This document shows positions 31,019-39,367 of a DNA stretch of 41,503 bases, piece after piece. The stretch is from Lachnospiraceae bacterium. GTDB lineage: Bacteria; Bacillota; Clostridia; Lachnospirales; Lachnospiraceae. The stretch lies in the NCBI GenBank assembly GCA_021199235.1, contig JAJQIL010000054.1:1-41503 (forward strand), read 5' to 3'. A program made the translations under genes and the position numbers. Under the pieces are notes generated by a model. It did no database searches and was not told the DNA's origin. It saw nothing but the letters and a program-made list of their open reading frames with translations. How positions within the stretch are numbered: the first letter of the stretch is position 1; the number at the start of each line of letters is the position of its first letter.

Positions 31019-32332
31019 TTAAGATTTATCGCTCCGGGAAGGCTCTTCTTCTGCTGCATCGCTATCGTCCGGAGTCTCAGGCAGCAGCAGCTGCACCAGC
31101 TCGATTTTGTTTTCCTCCATCTTCAGGACACGGATCTGTGTGCCGTCCTCCATCGCGACTGCATCCTGTTCCTCCGGCAGATCGTCCAGAAGCTCGATGA
31201 CCAGACCGCCGATGGAATCGCAGGCCTCGGACTCCAGTGCCAGACCGAGTGCGTCGTTGATGTCGTCGAGACGCACAGACCCCTCGATCTGGTATTCCCG
31301 ATTTGAAATCTGACGGATCAGATTCGCTTCATCCGCATCATATTCATCCCGGATATCCCCGACAATCTCTTCCAGCAGATCCTCGAGTGAGACGATGCCG
31401 ACGGTGTCGCCGTACTCGTCCAGCACGACCGAGAGACTGGCGGAATCCTCCCGCATGGACTCCAGCAGGTCGGAGGTCTTTTTGAATTCATAAGTAAAAT
31501 GAGGCTTGTACATGGCTTCCTCGATATCGAAGCCTTCCTGGCTGTCGTAGCAGAAAAACTTTTTGATATTCAGAATGCCGACCACATGGGCAGGATCCTC
31601 GTGGTAAACCGGAAGCCGCGAATATTTTTCCTGTCGGAACGTTTCCTTAATCTCATCGTAGGAGTCCTCATCGCTGATCATGACGACTTCCGAACGCGGC
31701 ACCATCACATCCTTGACCAGTGAGTCGCCGAAATCCACCACGTTATAGATCATCTCGCGCTCTTCTTTTTCAATCACGCCTTCCTGATGGCTGACGTCAA
31801 CAAAGGTGCGCAGCTCCTGCTCCGTCACGGTATTCATCGAACCGTCCAGACTGATGTGGAACGGCTTCAGGAGAAGCTTACAGATGGAATTGATGATAAA
31901 AATCACCGGCCGCAGGATTTTCATCAGAACACTGATGACCGGACAGTAGGCGAGCGCCAGCTTCTCCGGGTAAGTGGCAGCGATGGTTTTCGGTGTGACC
32001 TCCCCGAATATCAGGATCAGGATTGTGATAATAGCGGTGGACACACTGATCGAGCCGTCACCGGCCAGTTTGATCGCCAGCGAGGCTGCCAGAGCGGAAA
32101 GGAAGTTGTTTACCAGATTGTTCCCGATCAGAAGGGTGCTTAAAAGCCTGGAACGGTTTTCCACCGTCTTGATAGCCAGAACAGCGCGTTTGTCTCCCTC
32201 CTCAGCGAGTGCCTGCAGACGAATCCGATTCGCCGTAGTCAGCGCAGTCTCCGCCGAAGAAAAGAACGCGGAAAGAAGTAATAAAATCAAAAGAATTAAT
32301 AACAGTAGGCCAGTGGCGTCATCCGATGCCAA
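31019..32332 (-). CDS. CNNM/CorC-HlyC-type membrane protein with CBS domains (hemolysin family)
   Basis: A 437-residue protein with the standard order: N-terminal DUF21/CNNM membrane domain (helices from residue 8 on, including SAFFSSAETALTTANRIRL and ILIFGEVTPKTIAATYPEKLA), then a CBS pair (VMVPRSEVVMISDEDSYDEIKETF; LSVVLDEYGDTVGIVSLEDLLEEIVG), then a C-terminal CorC_HlyC transporter-associated domain (GSVRLDDINDALGL, GGLVIELL). Relatives take part in Mg2+ or other cation efflux; the hemolysin label is historical. TTG 32332 is the start, 8 nt behind AAGGAG. Repeat copy 7 lies 30 nt upstream of this start. Single gene. Confidence 0.92.
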   Translation of the reverse strand: MASDDATGLLLLILLILLLLSAFFSSAETALTTANRIRLQALAEEGDKRAVLAIKTVENRSRLLSTLLIGNNLVNNFLSALAASLAIKLAGDGSISVSTAIITILILIFGEVTPKTIAATYPEKLALAYCPVISVLMKILRPVIFIINSICKLLLKPFHISLDGSMNTVTEQELRTFVDVSHQEGVIEKEEREMIYNVVDFGDSLVKDVMVPRSEVVMISDEDSYDEIKETFRQEKYSRLPVYHEDPAHVVGILNIKKFFCYDSQEGFDIEEAMYKPHFTYEFKKTSDLLESMREDSASLSVVLDEYGDTVGIVSLEDLLEEIVGDIRDEYDADEANLIRQISNREYQIEGSVRLDDINDALGLALESEACDSIGGLVIELLDDLPEEQDAVAMEDGTQIRVLKMEENKIELVQLLLPETPDDSDAAEEEPSRSDKS

Positions 32333-32362
32333 GAGATCATCTCCTTTTTAATAATAAATTTC

Positions 32363-32389
32363 GTAACTGTGAAGGTACTGAACAGTTAC
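32363..32389 (+). repeat. 27-nt hairpin family, copy 7 (consensus-identical)
   Basis: Arms GTAACTGT and ACAGTTAC, perfect 8-bp stem, loop GAAGGTACTGA. It lies between the divergent CBS protein gene (start 30 nt away on the minus strand) and marR, whose own promoter lies farther downstream. Its association with one gene is therefore ambiguous. Confidence 0.85.
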
Positions 32390-32551
32390 TAAATTTTTAT
32401 GGCGTGGTATTCCTTTTTAGAGTGGATAATACAACAGAACAGGGAAAAAAGCAACGTAAAGTTCAGGTAAAAAGGGAATAATTCCGGAAAACTTAAAAAT
32501 TACGGTTTTCGGCTTCCATGTGAAAAGGAATGAGACTGATGCCAAGGAACC

Positions 32552-32580
32552 TTGACAACTTCGGGTGAAAGAGTTAAGAT
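32552..32580 (+). promoter_or_regulatory. Promoter of the MarR-type gene
   Basis: Consensus -35 TTGACA (32552-32557), 17-bp spacer, -10 TAAGAT (32575-32580). It points to marR, whose start codon is 40 nt downstream of the -10. Confidence 0.75.
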
Positions 32581-32619
32581 GCCGATGGAAATGGCAATAT
32601 TCTGGAGGCGAAAACGAAT

Positions 32620-33165
32620 ATGGAAGACAATTATCCTCTGATCGAGGAGACCATCGGACATCTGCGTTTTTTCGGACATTTCCTGCATTATCAGATGGGA
32701 AATAAGTTCGGAAGACGGAGAATTCTGAAGATCATGCTGGAGCATAAAGAAGCAGCACGCGTGGAAGAGCCTGCCCGTGCCGGTATGTGTGACGCATCAG
32801 AAAACTGCGGCACAGCTTCTTCAGAAGGAATTCTGCAGAGGGAGCTGCAGGACATTCTTCACATCCAGTCCGGATCTTTAAGTGAGATCATTATTAAAAT
32901 AGAAGCAGAAGGCCTGATCGAGAAGACACGCAGCGAAAAGGATGGTCGGCAGATTGTATTGCGTCTGACGCCGGAGGGCGAGCGGCTGGCGCGTACCTAT
33001 AAGGCGGAGCACGAAGAAAAACTGCGGCATCTGACGTCCTGCCTGTCAGATGAAGAGATGAAGGATCTGAATAAAACGCTTTCGCGCCTGGAAGAGCATT
33101 GGAAAGAACTGGGCGATACAGCGTTTAAAAATGGCGGTACAGCTGAGAACGATGAAGACTGTTGA
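32620..33165 (+). CDS. MarR-family transcriptional regulator with a loop insert
   Basis: A 181-residue winged-helix regulator. The family core is seen: LQRELQDILHIQSGSLSEIIIKIEAEGLIEKTRSEKDGRQIVLRLTPEGERLA, which is the recognition helix, wing and following strand, then a C-terminal dimerisation helix (MKDLNKTLSRLEEHWKEL). About 25-28 low-complexity residues (about 42-70, rich in Ala, Glu, Cys, Ser) are inserted just before the QREL helix; normal MarR proteins have a short loop there. ATG 32620 has GGAGG 11 nt upstream. The gene lies 95 nt before the activase gene in the same orientation and may regulate it; no effector can be named. Confidence 0.85.
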   Translation: MEDNYPLIEETIGHLRFFGHFLHYQMGNKFGRRRILKIMLEHKEAARVEEPARAGMCDASENCGTASSEGILQRELQDILHIQSGSLSEIIIKIEAEGLIEKTRSEKDGRQIVLRLTPEGERLARTYKAEHEEKLRHLTSCLSDEEMKDLNKTLSRLEEHWKELGDTAFKNGGTAENDEDC

Positions 33166-33260
33166 TGAAGATTGCCGGCTGTTCAGACTTTTTTCATTTG
33201 ACATCATGGCACAGCGTGTTAAAATACAGTGAATTGACGCATTATTATAAGGAGAAAAGT

Positions 33261-36200
33261 ATGCCAGAGAAATCATCAGCTTCCCGGATATTTCTGGTCG
33301 GTATTGACGTAGGATCTACGACGACAAAGATTGTCGTGGTGGACGAGGATACAAAACAGATTATTTATTCGGATTACAAAAGACATAATGCAGCGCAGGT
33401 ACACAGTGTGTGCCTTGCGCTCGACTTATTTTTGGAGAACCGTACCGGTATCCTGGAAAAAATATCGGAATGCAGCTCCGGGAAAAGTGAACTCACGAAA
33501 GGCGATTCTGCAAAGTCACCCGCGGATGTGCGGCTTCGTGTGGCGCTGACCGGTTCCGGCGGCGGAGAGATCGCGAAGCTGCTGGGCGTCCCTTACATAC
33601 AGGAGGTCGTGGCGAATTCCATTGCGCTGCGGTCGTATTATGAGAACGTAGGGACTGCCATCGAGCTTGGCGGACAGGACGCGAAAATGATCTTTTTCCA
33701 TCGGGATGCGGACGGGGCGCTGAATGTGAGCGATATGCGCATGAATGGAAGCTGTGCAGGAGGTACAGGTGCGTTTATTGATGAGATCGCCACTGTATTG
33801 AAGACTCCGGTGGAGGAGTTTAACGTGCTGGCAGAGCAGGGCACCTGTGTTTATGACATTTCAGGGCGCTGCGGAGTGTACGCAAAGACGGACATCCAGC
33901 CGCTCCTGAATCAGGGCGTAGTGCGGCAGGATCTGGCACTTTCTGCGTTTCACGCGATCGCGAAGCAGACCATCGGCGGCCTGGCACAGGGGCTGGATAT
34001 CGAGAAGCCGGTGGTGTTCGAGGGCGGCCCGCTGACGTTTAATCCGAGGCTGATCCGGGTATTTGCTGAACGACTGGGGCTTTCAGAAGAGGAGACGCTG
34101 ATTCCGGAGCGGCCGGAGATCATGATCGCTTACGGTGCGGCGCTTTCTCTGGAGACGATGTTTGCGGCCCGCACGGCCACGTATACCGTGCAGGATCTGT
34201 TAGAAAAACTGGAACCGGGACCGGCATGCACGGCAGAGACTGCCAGTGCCGGTTCGTGTGCCGCATCTGCTGTATCAGCGGCAGTTTCCGGTCAGGAATC
34301 TGCCTCCGGTTCTTTCCACACAAAGTATGACCCTTCAAAGCCCTATTTTTCTTCAGAAGAAGAGAAAGAGCGTTTCCTGAAGCGTCATACGCTGGAAGAA
34401 TGCACGCCGTATCAGCCGCAGGCAGGCGAGACGGTGCGCGCGTATCTCGGCATTGATTCCGGCAGTACGACGACCAAATTTGTCCTCATGGATGAAGAGG
34501 AAAATATACTGGATACTTTTTACTCTCCAAACGAAGGCGAGCCTCTGATGGTGGCGAAAAAGGCGGTGCTGGAGATCCGCGACCGCTATCGTCAGGCAGG
34601 GGCTGAGCTGGAGATCATTGCAGCCGGCTCGACCGGTTATGGAGAGATGCTGTTTTCGAAGGCGTGGAGCACGGAGTGCCATATGGTGGAGACTGTCGCG
34701 CACGCGAGGGCAGCTGCGAAGTATGTGGATAATGCGACTTTTATCCTGGATATCGGCGGGCAGGATATGAAAGCCATCTGGGTCGACCACGGCATTGTGA
34801 CGAACATTGTCGTGAACGAGGCCTGCTCATCGGGCTGCGGCTCATTCCTGGAGAACTTTGCGTCCTCTTTGCATATTCCGGTAAAGGAGATTGCGCGTAC
34901 AGCGTTTGAATCGAAAAATCCGGCCGTGCTCGGCAGCCGCTGCACGGTATTCATGAACAGCAGCATTGTTACAGAGCAGAGAAACGGCAAGCAGTCCGGC
35001 GATATCATGGCGGGGCTTTGCCGGTCTATCATAGAAAATGTATTCACAAAGGTCATCCGCATTTCCAATCTGGATTCGCTCGGCGACACGATCGTCGTGC
35101 AGGGAGGCACCTTCCAGAATGATGCGGTGCTCTGTGCACTGGAGCAGTACACGGGCCGTGAAGTGACCCGCGCGCCTTACCCGGGGCTGATGGGCGCTAT
35201 CGGCGCTGCACTGCTGACGAAGGAGCATTGTGAGGAGGAAGCGGCGGAAAATCTGGTTCGCCACACATTTATCGGCTTGGATGCGATTGAGAATTTCTCC
35301 TACACGCAGGAGGCGAACTCGCCCTGTCCGTTCTGCACGAACCACTGCAAACGCACGATCGTCCGTTTCTCCAATGGGAATTCGTGGATTACGAACAACC
35401 GCTGCGAACGCGGCGAGATCCTGGGCGACCCGAAGGACGCGGCCGTGCGGGAGCAGTTAAAAGAAACAAAAGCGAAAAAGGACCGCGTGCCGAACCTGTT
35501 CCGGCTGCGCGAGGAGCTTTTGTTCCGCGAGTATCCGTATCCGGATCTGTATACGGCCGATATGCCTGCATCAGCCGAAACGGGAAGCAGCATACGCGAT
35601 ATACACGACCGCGGTATCACCATCGGCATCCCACGTGTTCTTTCGTTTTGGGAGACGATGCCGTTCTGGACGACCTTCTGGAAGTCTCTTGGCTTCCGTG
35701 TGCGGATTTCTGATAAGAGTACGAGAAAGATATACGAGAGCGGCCTTTCGGCGGTGACGTCAGATACGGTCTGCTTCCCGGCGAAGCTGGTGCACGGGCA
35801 TATCCGGAATCTGATTGGCGAGGATGCGGCTGGCAGCACCGGTGCGGTGCAGGGAGACGATGCGAAAAGGCATCCGCGCTGCGATCGGATTTTTATGCCG
35901 TCAATTACGACGGTTCACTCCGAGAACACGGAAAAGACGAGTGAATCCATGTGCGCGGTGGTGAAGGGTTATCCGATTGTCATCCGCAACTCTGACAATC
36001 CGGAAAAACGCTGGGGCATTCCCTTTGACGCACCGCTGTTCCACTGGCACAAGACAACAGACCGCAACCGTCAGCTCACAGAATATATGGAAAAAACCTT
36101 CGGCATCGCGGCTGAAGTGATTATGCAGGCCATCGAGGCGGGCGACGCGGCGCAGGAGACGTTTTCTTCTGAACTGAAAAAGGCCGGGCAGGCGGTTATT

Positions 36201-37985
36201 GATGAAGTGAAAAAAGAGGGCAGGTACGCGGTGGTGCTCGCATCGCGGCCGTATCAGAATGACGCGCTGGTGAACCACGACCTGCCGGAGATGTTTACAA
36301 GCCTGGGCATCCCGGTGCTGACCGCGGATTCCGTGCCGGGCATAGAGAATGTGGATCTGACCCGGAGCCGTCTGGATATTGTCAACAATTATCACGCGAG
36401 GATGCTTTCCAGTGCCCTGATCGCGGCGGAGAGCCCGTATCTGGAGTATGTGCAGATCGTCAGCTTTGGCTGCGGGCACGATGCCTACCTCTCGGATGAG
36501 ATCATCCGCCTGATGAAAGAGACCTCCGGCAAGATTCCTCTCGTCCTGAAAGTGGATGAGAGCGACGTGCAGGGACCGCTGCGCATCCGTGTCCGCTCCT
36601 TTGTGGAGACAGTAGAAAAACGGCGCAAAAAGAGCAGCACCATGCAGATCCATGAGCTTCCGGATCCCTACCCGGTGAAGTTTACGAAAGCGGACCGGAA
36701 AGAAAAAATCCTGCTGGTGCCGAACACCTCACACGCGTTTGCCCGTCTGATGGCGGCGGCGATGAGCAGCCAGCATAAGATGAGAGCCGCGGCGCTGGAT
36801 ATTGGCCGTGAGGAAGCCATTCGTCTTGGCAAACAGTATGTACATAATGATATCTGCTTCCCGGCGCAGATCGTGATCGGGGAAGCGCTTGCCGCGCTGA
36901 AAAGCGGCAAGTATGACGACAAAGAGGTGGTCATCGCGATGGCAAAATACGTCGGCGACTGCCGCCTGACGCATTACAGCGCACTGCTTCGAAAGGCGCT
37001 GGACGATGCGGGATACTCCCATGTGCCGATCGTGACGAACGACGATGTGGATTCCCATGATCTGCATCCGGGCTACAAGCTGAGTATTTCCGCCTCGGTA
37101 AAGATCGCGTTCTGCCTGCCGATGATCGATGAACTGGAGGAGCTGCTGCGCAAAATCCGGCCTTATGAGAAAGAGCCGGGCAGTGCGGACCACGCGTTCG
37201 AGGCGGCGATAGACGAACTGATTTTCGGCCTGGAAAAGCACGGGTTAAGAGGCGCCAGACATGGGTTCAGAAAAGGCATCGAACTGATGAAGAATGTGGA
37301 TTATGACCGCTCGCGCCCGAAACCGCGTGTGCTGATCGTTGGAGAATACCTGCTGAACTTCCATCCGGGCGCGAACCATGACATCGAGGATTATCTGGAA
37401 AAGAACGGCTTTGAGATCATCGAAGCGAAGATGTCGGATGTCATCCAGAAGACATACTTCTATCAGGATTCGCAGAATAAGGAGTATCATCTGGACCGAA
37501 AAGCGACGGAAAAAGCCTGGCCGACAGTGGTAAATGAAGTTTTTGACTTTGCTCACAGTGTATCCGACTCAATCGCAAAGGAGCATCCGCTTTATGAGCG
37601 CCCGGCGCGCCTGCCGGAGCTGGTGAAGGACAGCGATCCGATCATCCACCATACCTTTGACGCGGGGGAGGGCGTACTGATCCCGGGTGAGATCCTGCAT
37701 CACGCGAAGAAAGGCTGCCGTGCCTTTGTCATCCTGCAGCCGTTCGGCTGCCTGCCGAACCATGTGGTAGGCCGCGGTATCGCCAAAAAGCTCAAGGAGC
37801 TTTATCCGGACGCGCAGATCCTGCCGCTCGACTATGACCCGGATGTGAGTTTTGCAAACATCGAGAACCGCCTGCAGATGCTGATCATGAATTCAAGGGG
37901 CGACAGCCACTCGATGAAGCCCGCTGCTGCTGCGAAAGAAAAGACACAGGGGCAGCACAGCAGCCGGCTGGTGACGGCGCATTGA
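33261..37985 (+). CDS. Giant acyl-CoA dehydratase activase-related protein (two BcrAD/HgdC ASKHA units plus DUF2229)
   Basis: A 1574-residue protein of the multi-domain activase family. Two ASKHA ATPase units lie in tandem. The first starts GIDVGSTTTK (about 14-23), with GSCAGGTGAF (C about 165) and GRCGVYAKTD. The second starts GIDSGSTTTK (about 397), with NEACSSGCGSF (about 520) and GSRCTVFMNS. The cysteine positions match those that hold the bridging 4Fe-4S cluster in HgdC dimers. A four-Cys cluster (CPFCTNHC ... NRCERGE, about 690-720) precedes the DUF2229 region (GIPRVLSFWETMPFW, VLASRPYQNDALVNHDLPEM). Family members are usually about 1400-1450 residues; three low-complexity inserts account for much of the surplus. 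ATG 33261 has AAGGAG 6 nt upstream. Physiological substrate unknown. Confidence 0.88.
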   Translation: MPEKSSASRIFLVGIDVGSTTTKIVVVDEDTKQIIYSDYKRHNAAQVHSVCLALDLFLENRTGILEKISECSSGKSELTKGDSAKSPADVRLRVALTGSGGGEIAKLLGVPYIQEVVANSIALRSYYENVGTAIELGGQDAKMIFFHRDADGALNVSDMRMNGSCAGGTGAFIDEIATVLKTPVEEFNVLAEQGTCVYDISGRCGVYAKTDIQPLLNQGVVRQDLALSAFHAIAKQTIGGLAQGLDIEKPVVFEGGPLTFNPRLIRVFAERLGLSEEETLIPERPEIMIAYGAALSLETMFAARTATYTVQDLLEKLEPGPACTAETASAGSCAASAVSAAVSGQESASGSFHTKYDPSKPYFSSEEEKERFLKRHTLEECTPYQPQAGETVRAYLGIDSGSTTTKFVLMDEEENILDTFYSPNEGEPLMVAKKAVLEIRDRYRQAGAELEIIAAGSTGYGEMLFSKAWSTECHMVETVAHARAAAKYVDNATFILDIGGQDMKAIWVDHGIVTNIVVNEACSSGCGSFLENFASSLHIPVKEIARTAFESKNPAVLGSRCTVFMNSSIVTEQRNGKQSGDIMAGLCRSIIENVFTKVIRISNLDSLGDTIVVQGGTFQNDAVLCALEQYTGREVTRAPYPGLMGAIGAALLTKEHCEEEAAENLVRHTFIGLDAIENFSYTQEANSPCPFCTNHCKRTIVRFSNGNSWITNNRCERGEILGDPKDAAVREQLKETKAKKDRVPNLFRLREELLFREYPYPDLYTADMPASAETGSSIRDIHDRGITIGIPRVLSFWETMPFWTTFWKSLGFRVRISDKSTRKIYESGLSAVTSDTVCFPAKLVHGHIRNLIGEDAAGSTGAVQGDDAKRHPRCDRIFMPSITTVHSENTEKTSESMCAVVKGYPIVIRNSDNPEKRWGIPFDAPLFHWHKTTDRNRQLTEYMEKTFGIAAEVIMQAIEAGDAAQETFSSELKKAGQAVIDEVKKEGRYAVVLASRPYQNDALVNHDLPEMFTSLGIPVLTADSVPGIENVDLTRSRLDIVNNYHARMLSSALIAAESPYLEYVQIVSFGCGHDAYLSDEIIRLMKETSGKIPLVLKVDESDVQGPLRIRVRSFVETVEKRRKKSSTMQIHELPDPYPVKFTKADRKEKILLVPNTSHAFARLMAAAMSSQHKMRAAALDIGREEAIRLGKQYVHNDICFPAQIVIGEALAALKSGKYDDKEVVIAMAKYVGDCRLTHYSALLRKALDDAGYSHVPIVTNDDVDSHDLHPGYKLSISASVKIAFCLPMIDELEELLRKIRPYEKEPGSADHAFEAAIDELIFGLEKHGLRGARHGFRKGIELMKNVDYDRSRPKPRVLIVGEYLLNFHPGANHDIEDYLEKNGFEIIEAKMSDVIQKTYFYQDSQNKEYHLDRKATEKAWPTVVNEVFDFAHSVSDSIAKEHPLYERPARLPELVKDSDPIIHHTFDAGEGVLIPGEILHHAKKGCRAFVILQPFGCLPNHVVGRGIAKKLKELYPDAQILPLDYDPDVSFANIENRLQMLIMNSRGDSHSMKPAAAAKEKTQGQHSSRLVTAH

Positions 37986-38071
37986 ATTCGATGCATGGTT
38001 TGTCAGCAGAGGTCAGAGACTTTATGCTGCTGCGCCGCCTGTGCTGCTACTGATTCAGATGCTGCAGAGAA

Positions 38072-38100
38072 TTGACATTTCTGCTGCGGTCATGTATAGT
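38072..38100 (+). promoter_or_regulatory. Promoter of the degV gene
   Basis: Consensus -35 TTGACA (38072-38077), 17-bp spacer, -10 TATAGT (38095-38100). The predicted start near 38107 puts repeat copy 8 in the 5' untranslated region. Confidence 0.8.
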
Positions 38101-38128
38101 GGTAGCAGTTATGAATCATAGAAAATCG

Positions 38129-38155
38129 GTAGCTGTGAAGTGACCGAACAGTTAC
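38129..38155 (+). repeat. 27-nt hairpin family, copy 8
   Basis: Arms GTAGCTGT and ACAGTTAC, fully paired with one G-U; loop GAAGTGACCGA. It should be transcribed within the degV leader and ends 41 nt before the start codon. Confidence 0.75.
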
Positions 38156-38196
38156 GGCAATCGTGGGATACCAGATTCCATACGGAGGAAAAAAAT

Positions 38197-39069
38197 ATGG
38201 ATTATGAAATTTTTGTAGACATGTCTCTGGATATTGACGTGAAGATAGCAGAGCGGTATGGGATTCGGTTTGTCCCGATGGAATATATGCTTGGTGGGGA
38301 GACGTTCCGGGCGACGGGGCCGGAGAGCGATGAGCGGATGCACAACTTTTATGAGAGCATGCGTCAGAATATTCCGACTAAGACCAGCCAGATCACCCCG
38401 TACCAGTACGAGGAGACCTTTGGCCCAGCCGTCAAAGAGGGAAAAGCAATCCTGTATATCGCGCTTTCCAGCGGACTTTCCAAAACCTACGAGTCGGCTC
38501 TGCTGGCAGTGGATAACATGAAAGACGAATATGAAAACGTGCAGATCGAGGTGATCGACAGCCTGTCCGCGACCGGCGGTATGGGCATGCTGGCCGAGTC
38601 AGCTGCGAAGAACCGCGAAGCCGGAATGACCCTCGAAGAGAACGCGAAATGGCTCCGCGACAACCTCACTTATCTGAATCACTGGTTCATGGTGGAAGAT
38701 CTGGTCTATCTGCGGCGCGGCGGGCGCATTTCCGCGGCGACGGCGATCGTCGGTTCGGCGCTGAATATCAAGCCGCTTCTGACGATTGATGCGGAAGGCA
38801 AGCTGGTGTCCGTGGCGAACAAGCGCGGCAGCAGGCAGGCGATGCGTGCGCTGGCGGAGTATTACAGGACACGGTATGATGCCAGATTTGGCAATGCTGT
38901 CTATATCTGCTGTGCTGACTGCAGGGATTCTGCCGCCGAGCTGAAAAATATGGTGCTGAATATCAATCCGGACGCAGATGTGAGGATTACGATGCTCTGT
39001 CCGGTCATCGGTGCGCACACCGGCCCGGGGATGCTGTCCATGATCTTCTATGGAGCGGCGACCGAGTGA
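38197..39069 (+). CDS. DegV-family (FakB-type) fatty-acid-binding protein
   Basis: DegV/FakB proteins bind a fatty acid and present it to the kinase FakA for phosphorylation. The 290 residues show KTSQITPYQYEETF, SSGLSKTYESA, DSLSATGGMGML, RRGGRISAATAIVGSALNIKPLL and the C-terminal GAHTGPGMLSMIFYG, all family fingerprints around the lipid head-group site. GGAGGAA lies 7 nt before ATG 38197, and the protein starts with the usual first strand (YEIFVDMSLDID); a longer open frame to 38140 would include the 27-nt hairpin. No fakA is in the window. It is closed by a strong terminator. Confidence 0.93.
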   Translation: MDYEIFVDMSLDIDVKIAERYGIRFVPMEYMLGGETFRATGPESDERMHNFYESMRQNIPTKTSQITPYQYEETFGPAVKEGKAILYIALSSGLSKTYESALLAVDNMKDEYENVQIEVIDSLSATGGMGMLAESAAKNREAGMTLEENAKWLRDNLTYLNHWFMVEDLVYLRRGGRISAATAIVGSALNIKPLLTIDAEGKLVSVANKRGSRQAMRALAEYYRTRYDARFGNAVYICCADCRDSAAELKNMVLNINPDADVRITMLCPVIGAHTGPGMLSMIFYGAATE

Positions 39070-39104
39070 TCGAAGCATTTTTTAAACAGACAAATTGACT
39101 AAGA

Positions 39105-39141
39105 AAGCTATGTGGAACGATGTACTCCCATAGCTTTTTTG
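39105..39141 (+). terminator. Rho-independent terminator after degV
   Basis: AAGCTATGTGG (39105-39115) pairs with CTCCCATAGCTT (39126-39137), one mismatch, followed by TTTTT. It starts about 35 nt after the degV stop. Confidence 0.85.
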
Positions 39142-39149
39142 ATGCGCAG

Positions 39150-39290
39150 AGCCGGGCAAGGTGTATTGCGGCTAAAGCCGCACCCGGCTCGCGCAGGCGA
39201 GCAGGAGTCGAAAAGACCGCCTCCTGCTCGATCGCAGGTGCGGAGACTCAGCGTCAGCTGGAAAACTTCCATATGCGCCTCTGCGCATAT
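39150..39290. other. Cluster of strong hairpins between degV and amt
   Basis: Three consecutive inverted repeats fill the spacer. GAGCCGGG pairs with CCCGGCTC and encloses GCGGC/GCCGC (about 39150-39191). GAGCAGGAG pairs with CTCCTGCTC (about 39199-39229). ATATGCGC pairs perfectly with GCGCATAT around CTCT (39271-39290). No open frame is convincing. A palindromic repetitive element or a structured noncoding RNA is possible. Confidence 0.55.
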
Positions 39291-39324
39291 AAAAAGAGGA
39301 GCTCGATTTCACATCGAACTCCTC
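39291..39324 (-). terminator. Rho-independent terminator after amt (minus strand)
   Basis: GAGGAG-x-TCGAT pairs with ATCGA-x-CTCCTC around a 5-nt loop; on the minus strand the stem is followed by TTTTTATAT. It lies about 45 nt past the amt stop codon. Confidence 0.85.
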
Positions 39325-39367
39325 AATGTAACTGCGCGCAAGGGGGTTGTGCACAGGTGTTACCGTC

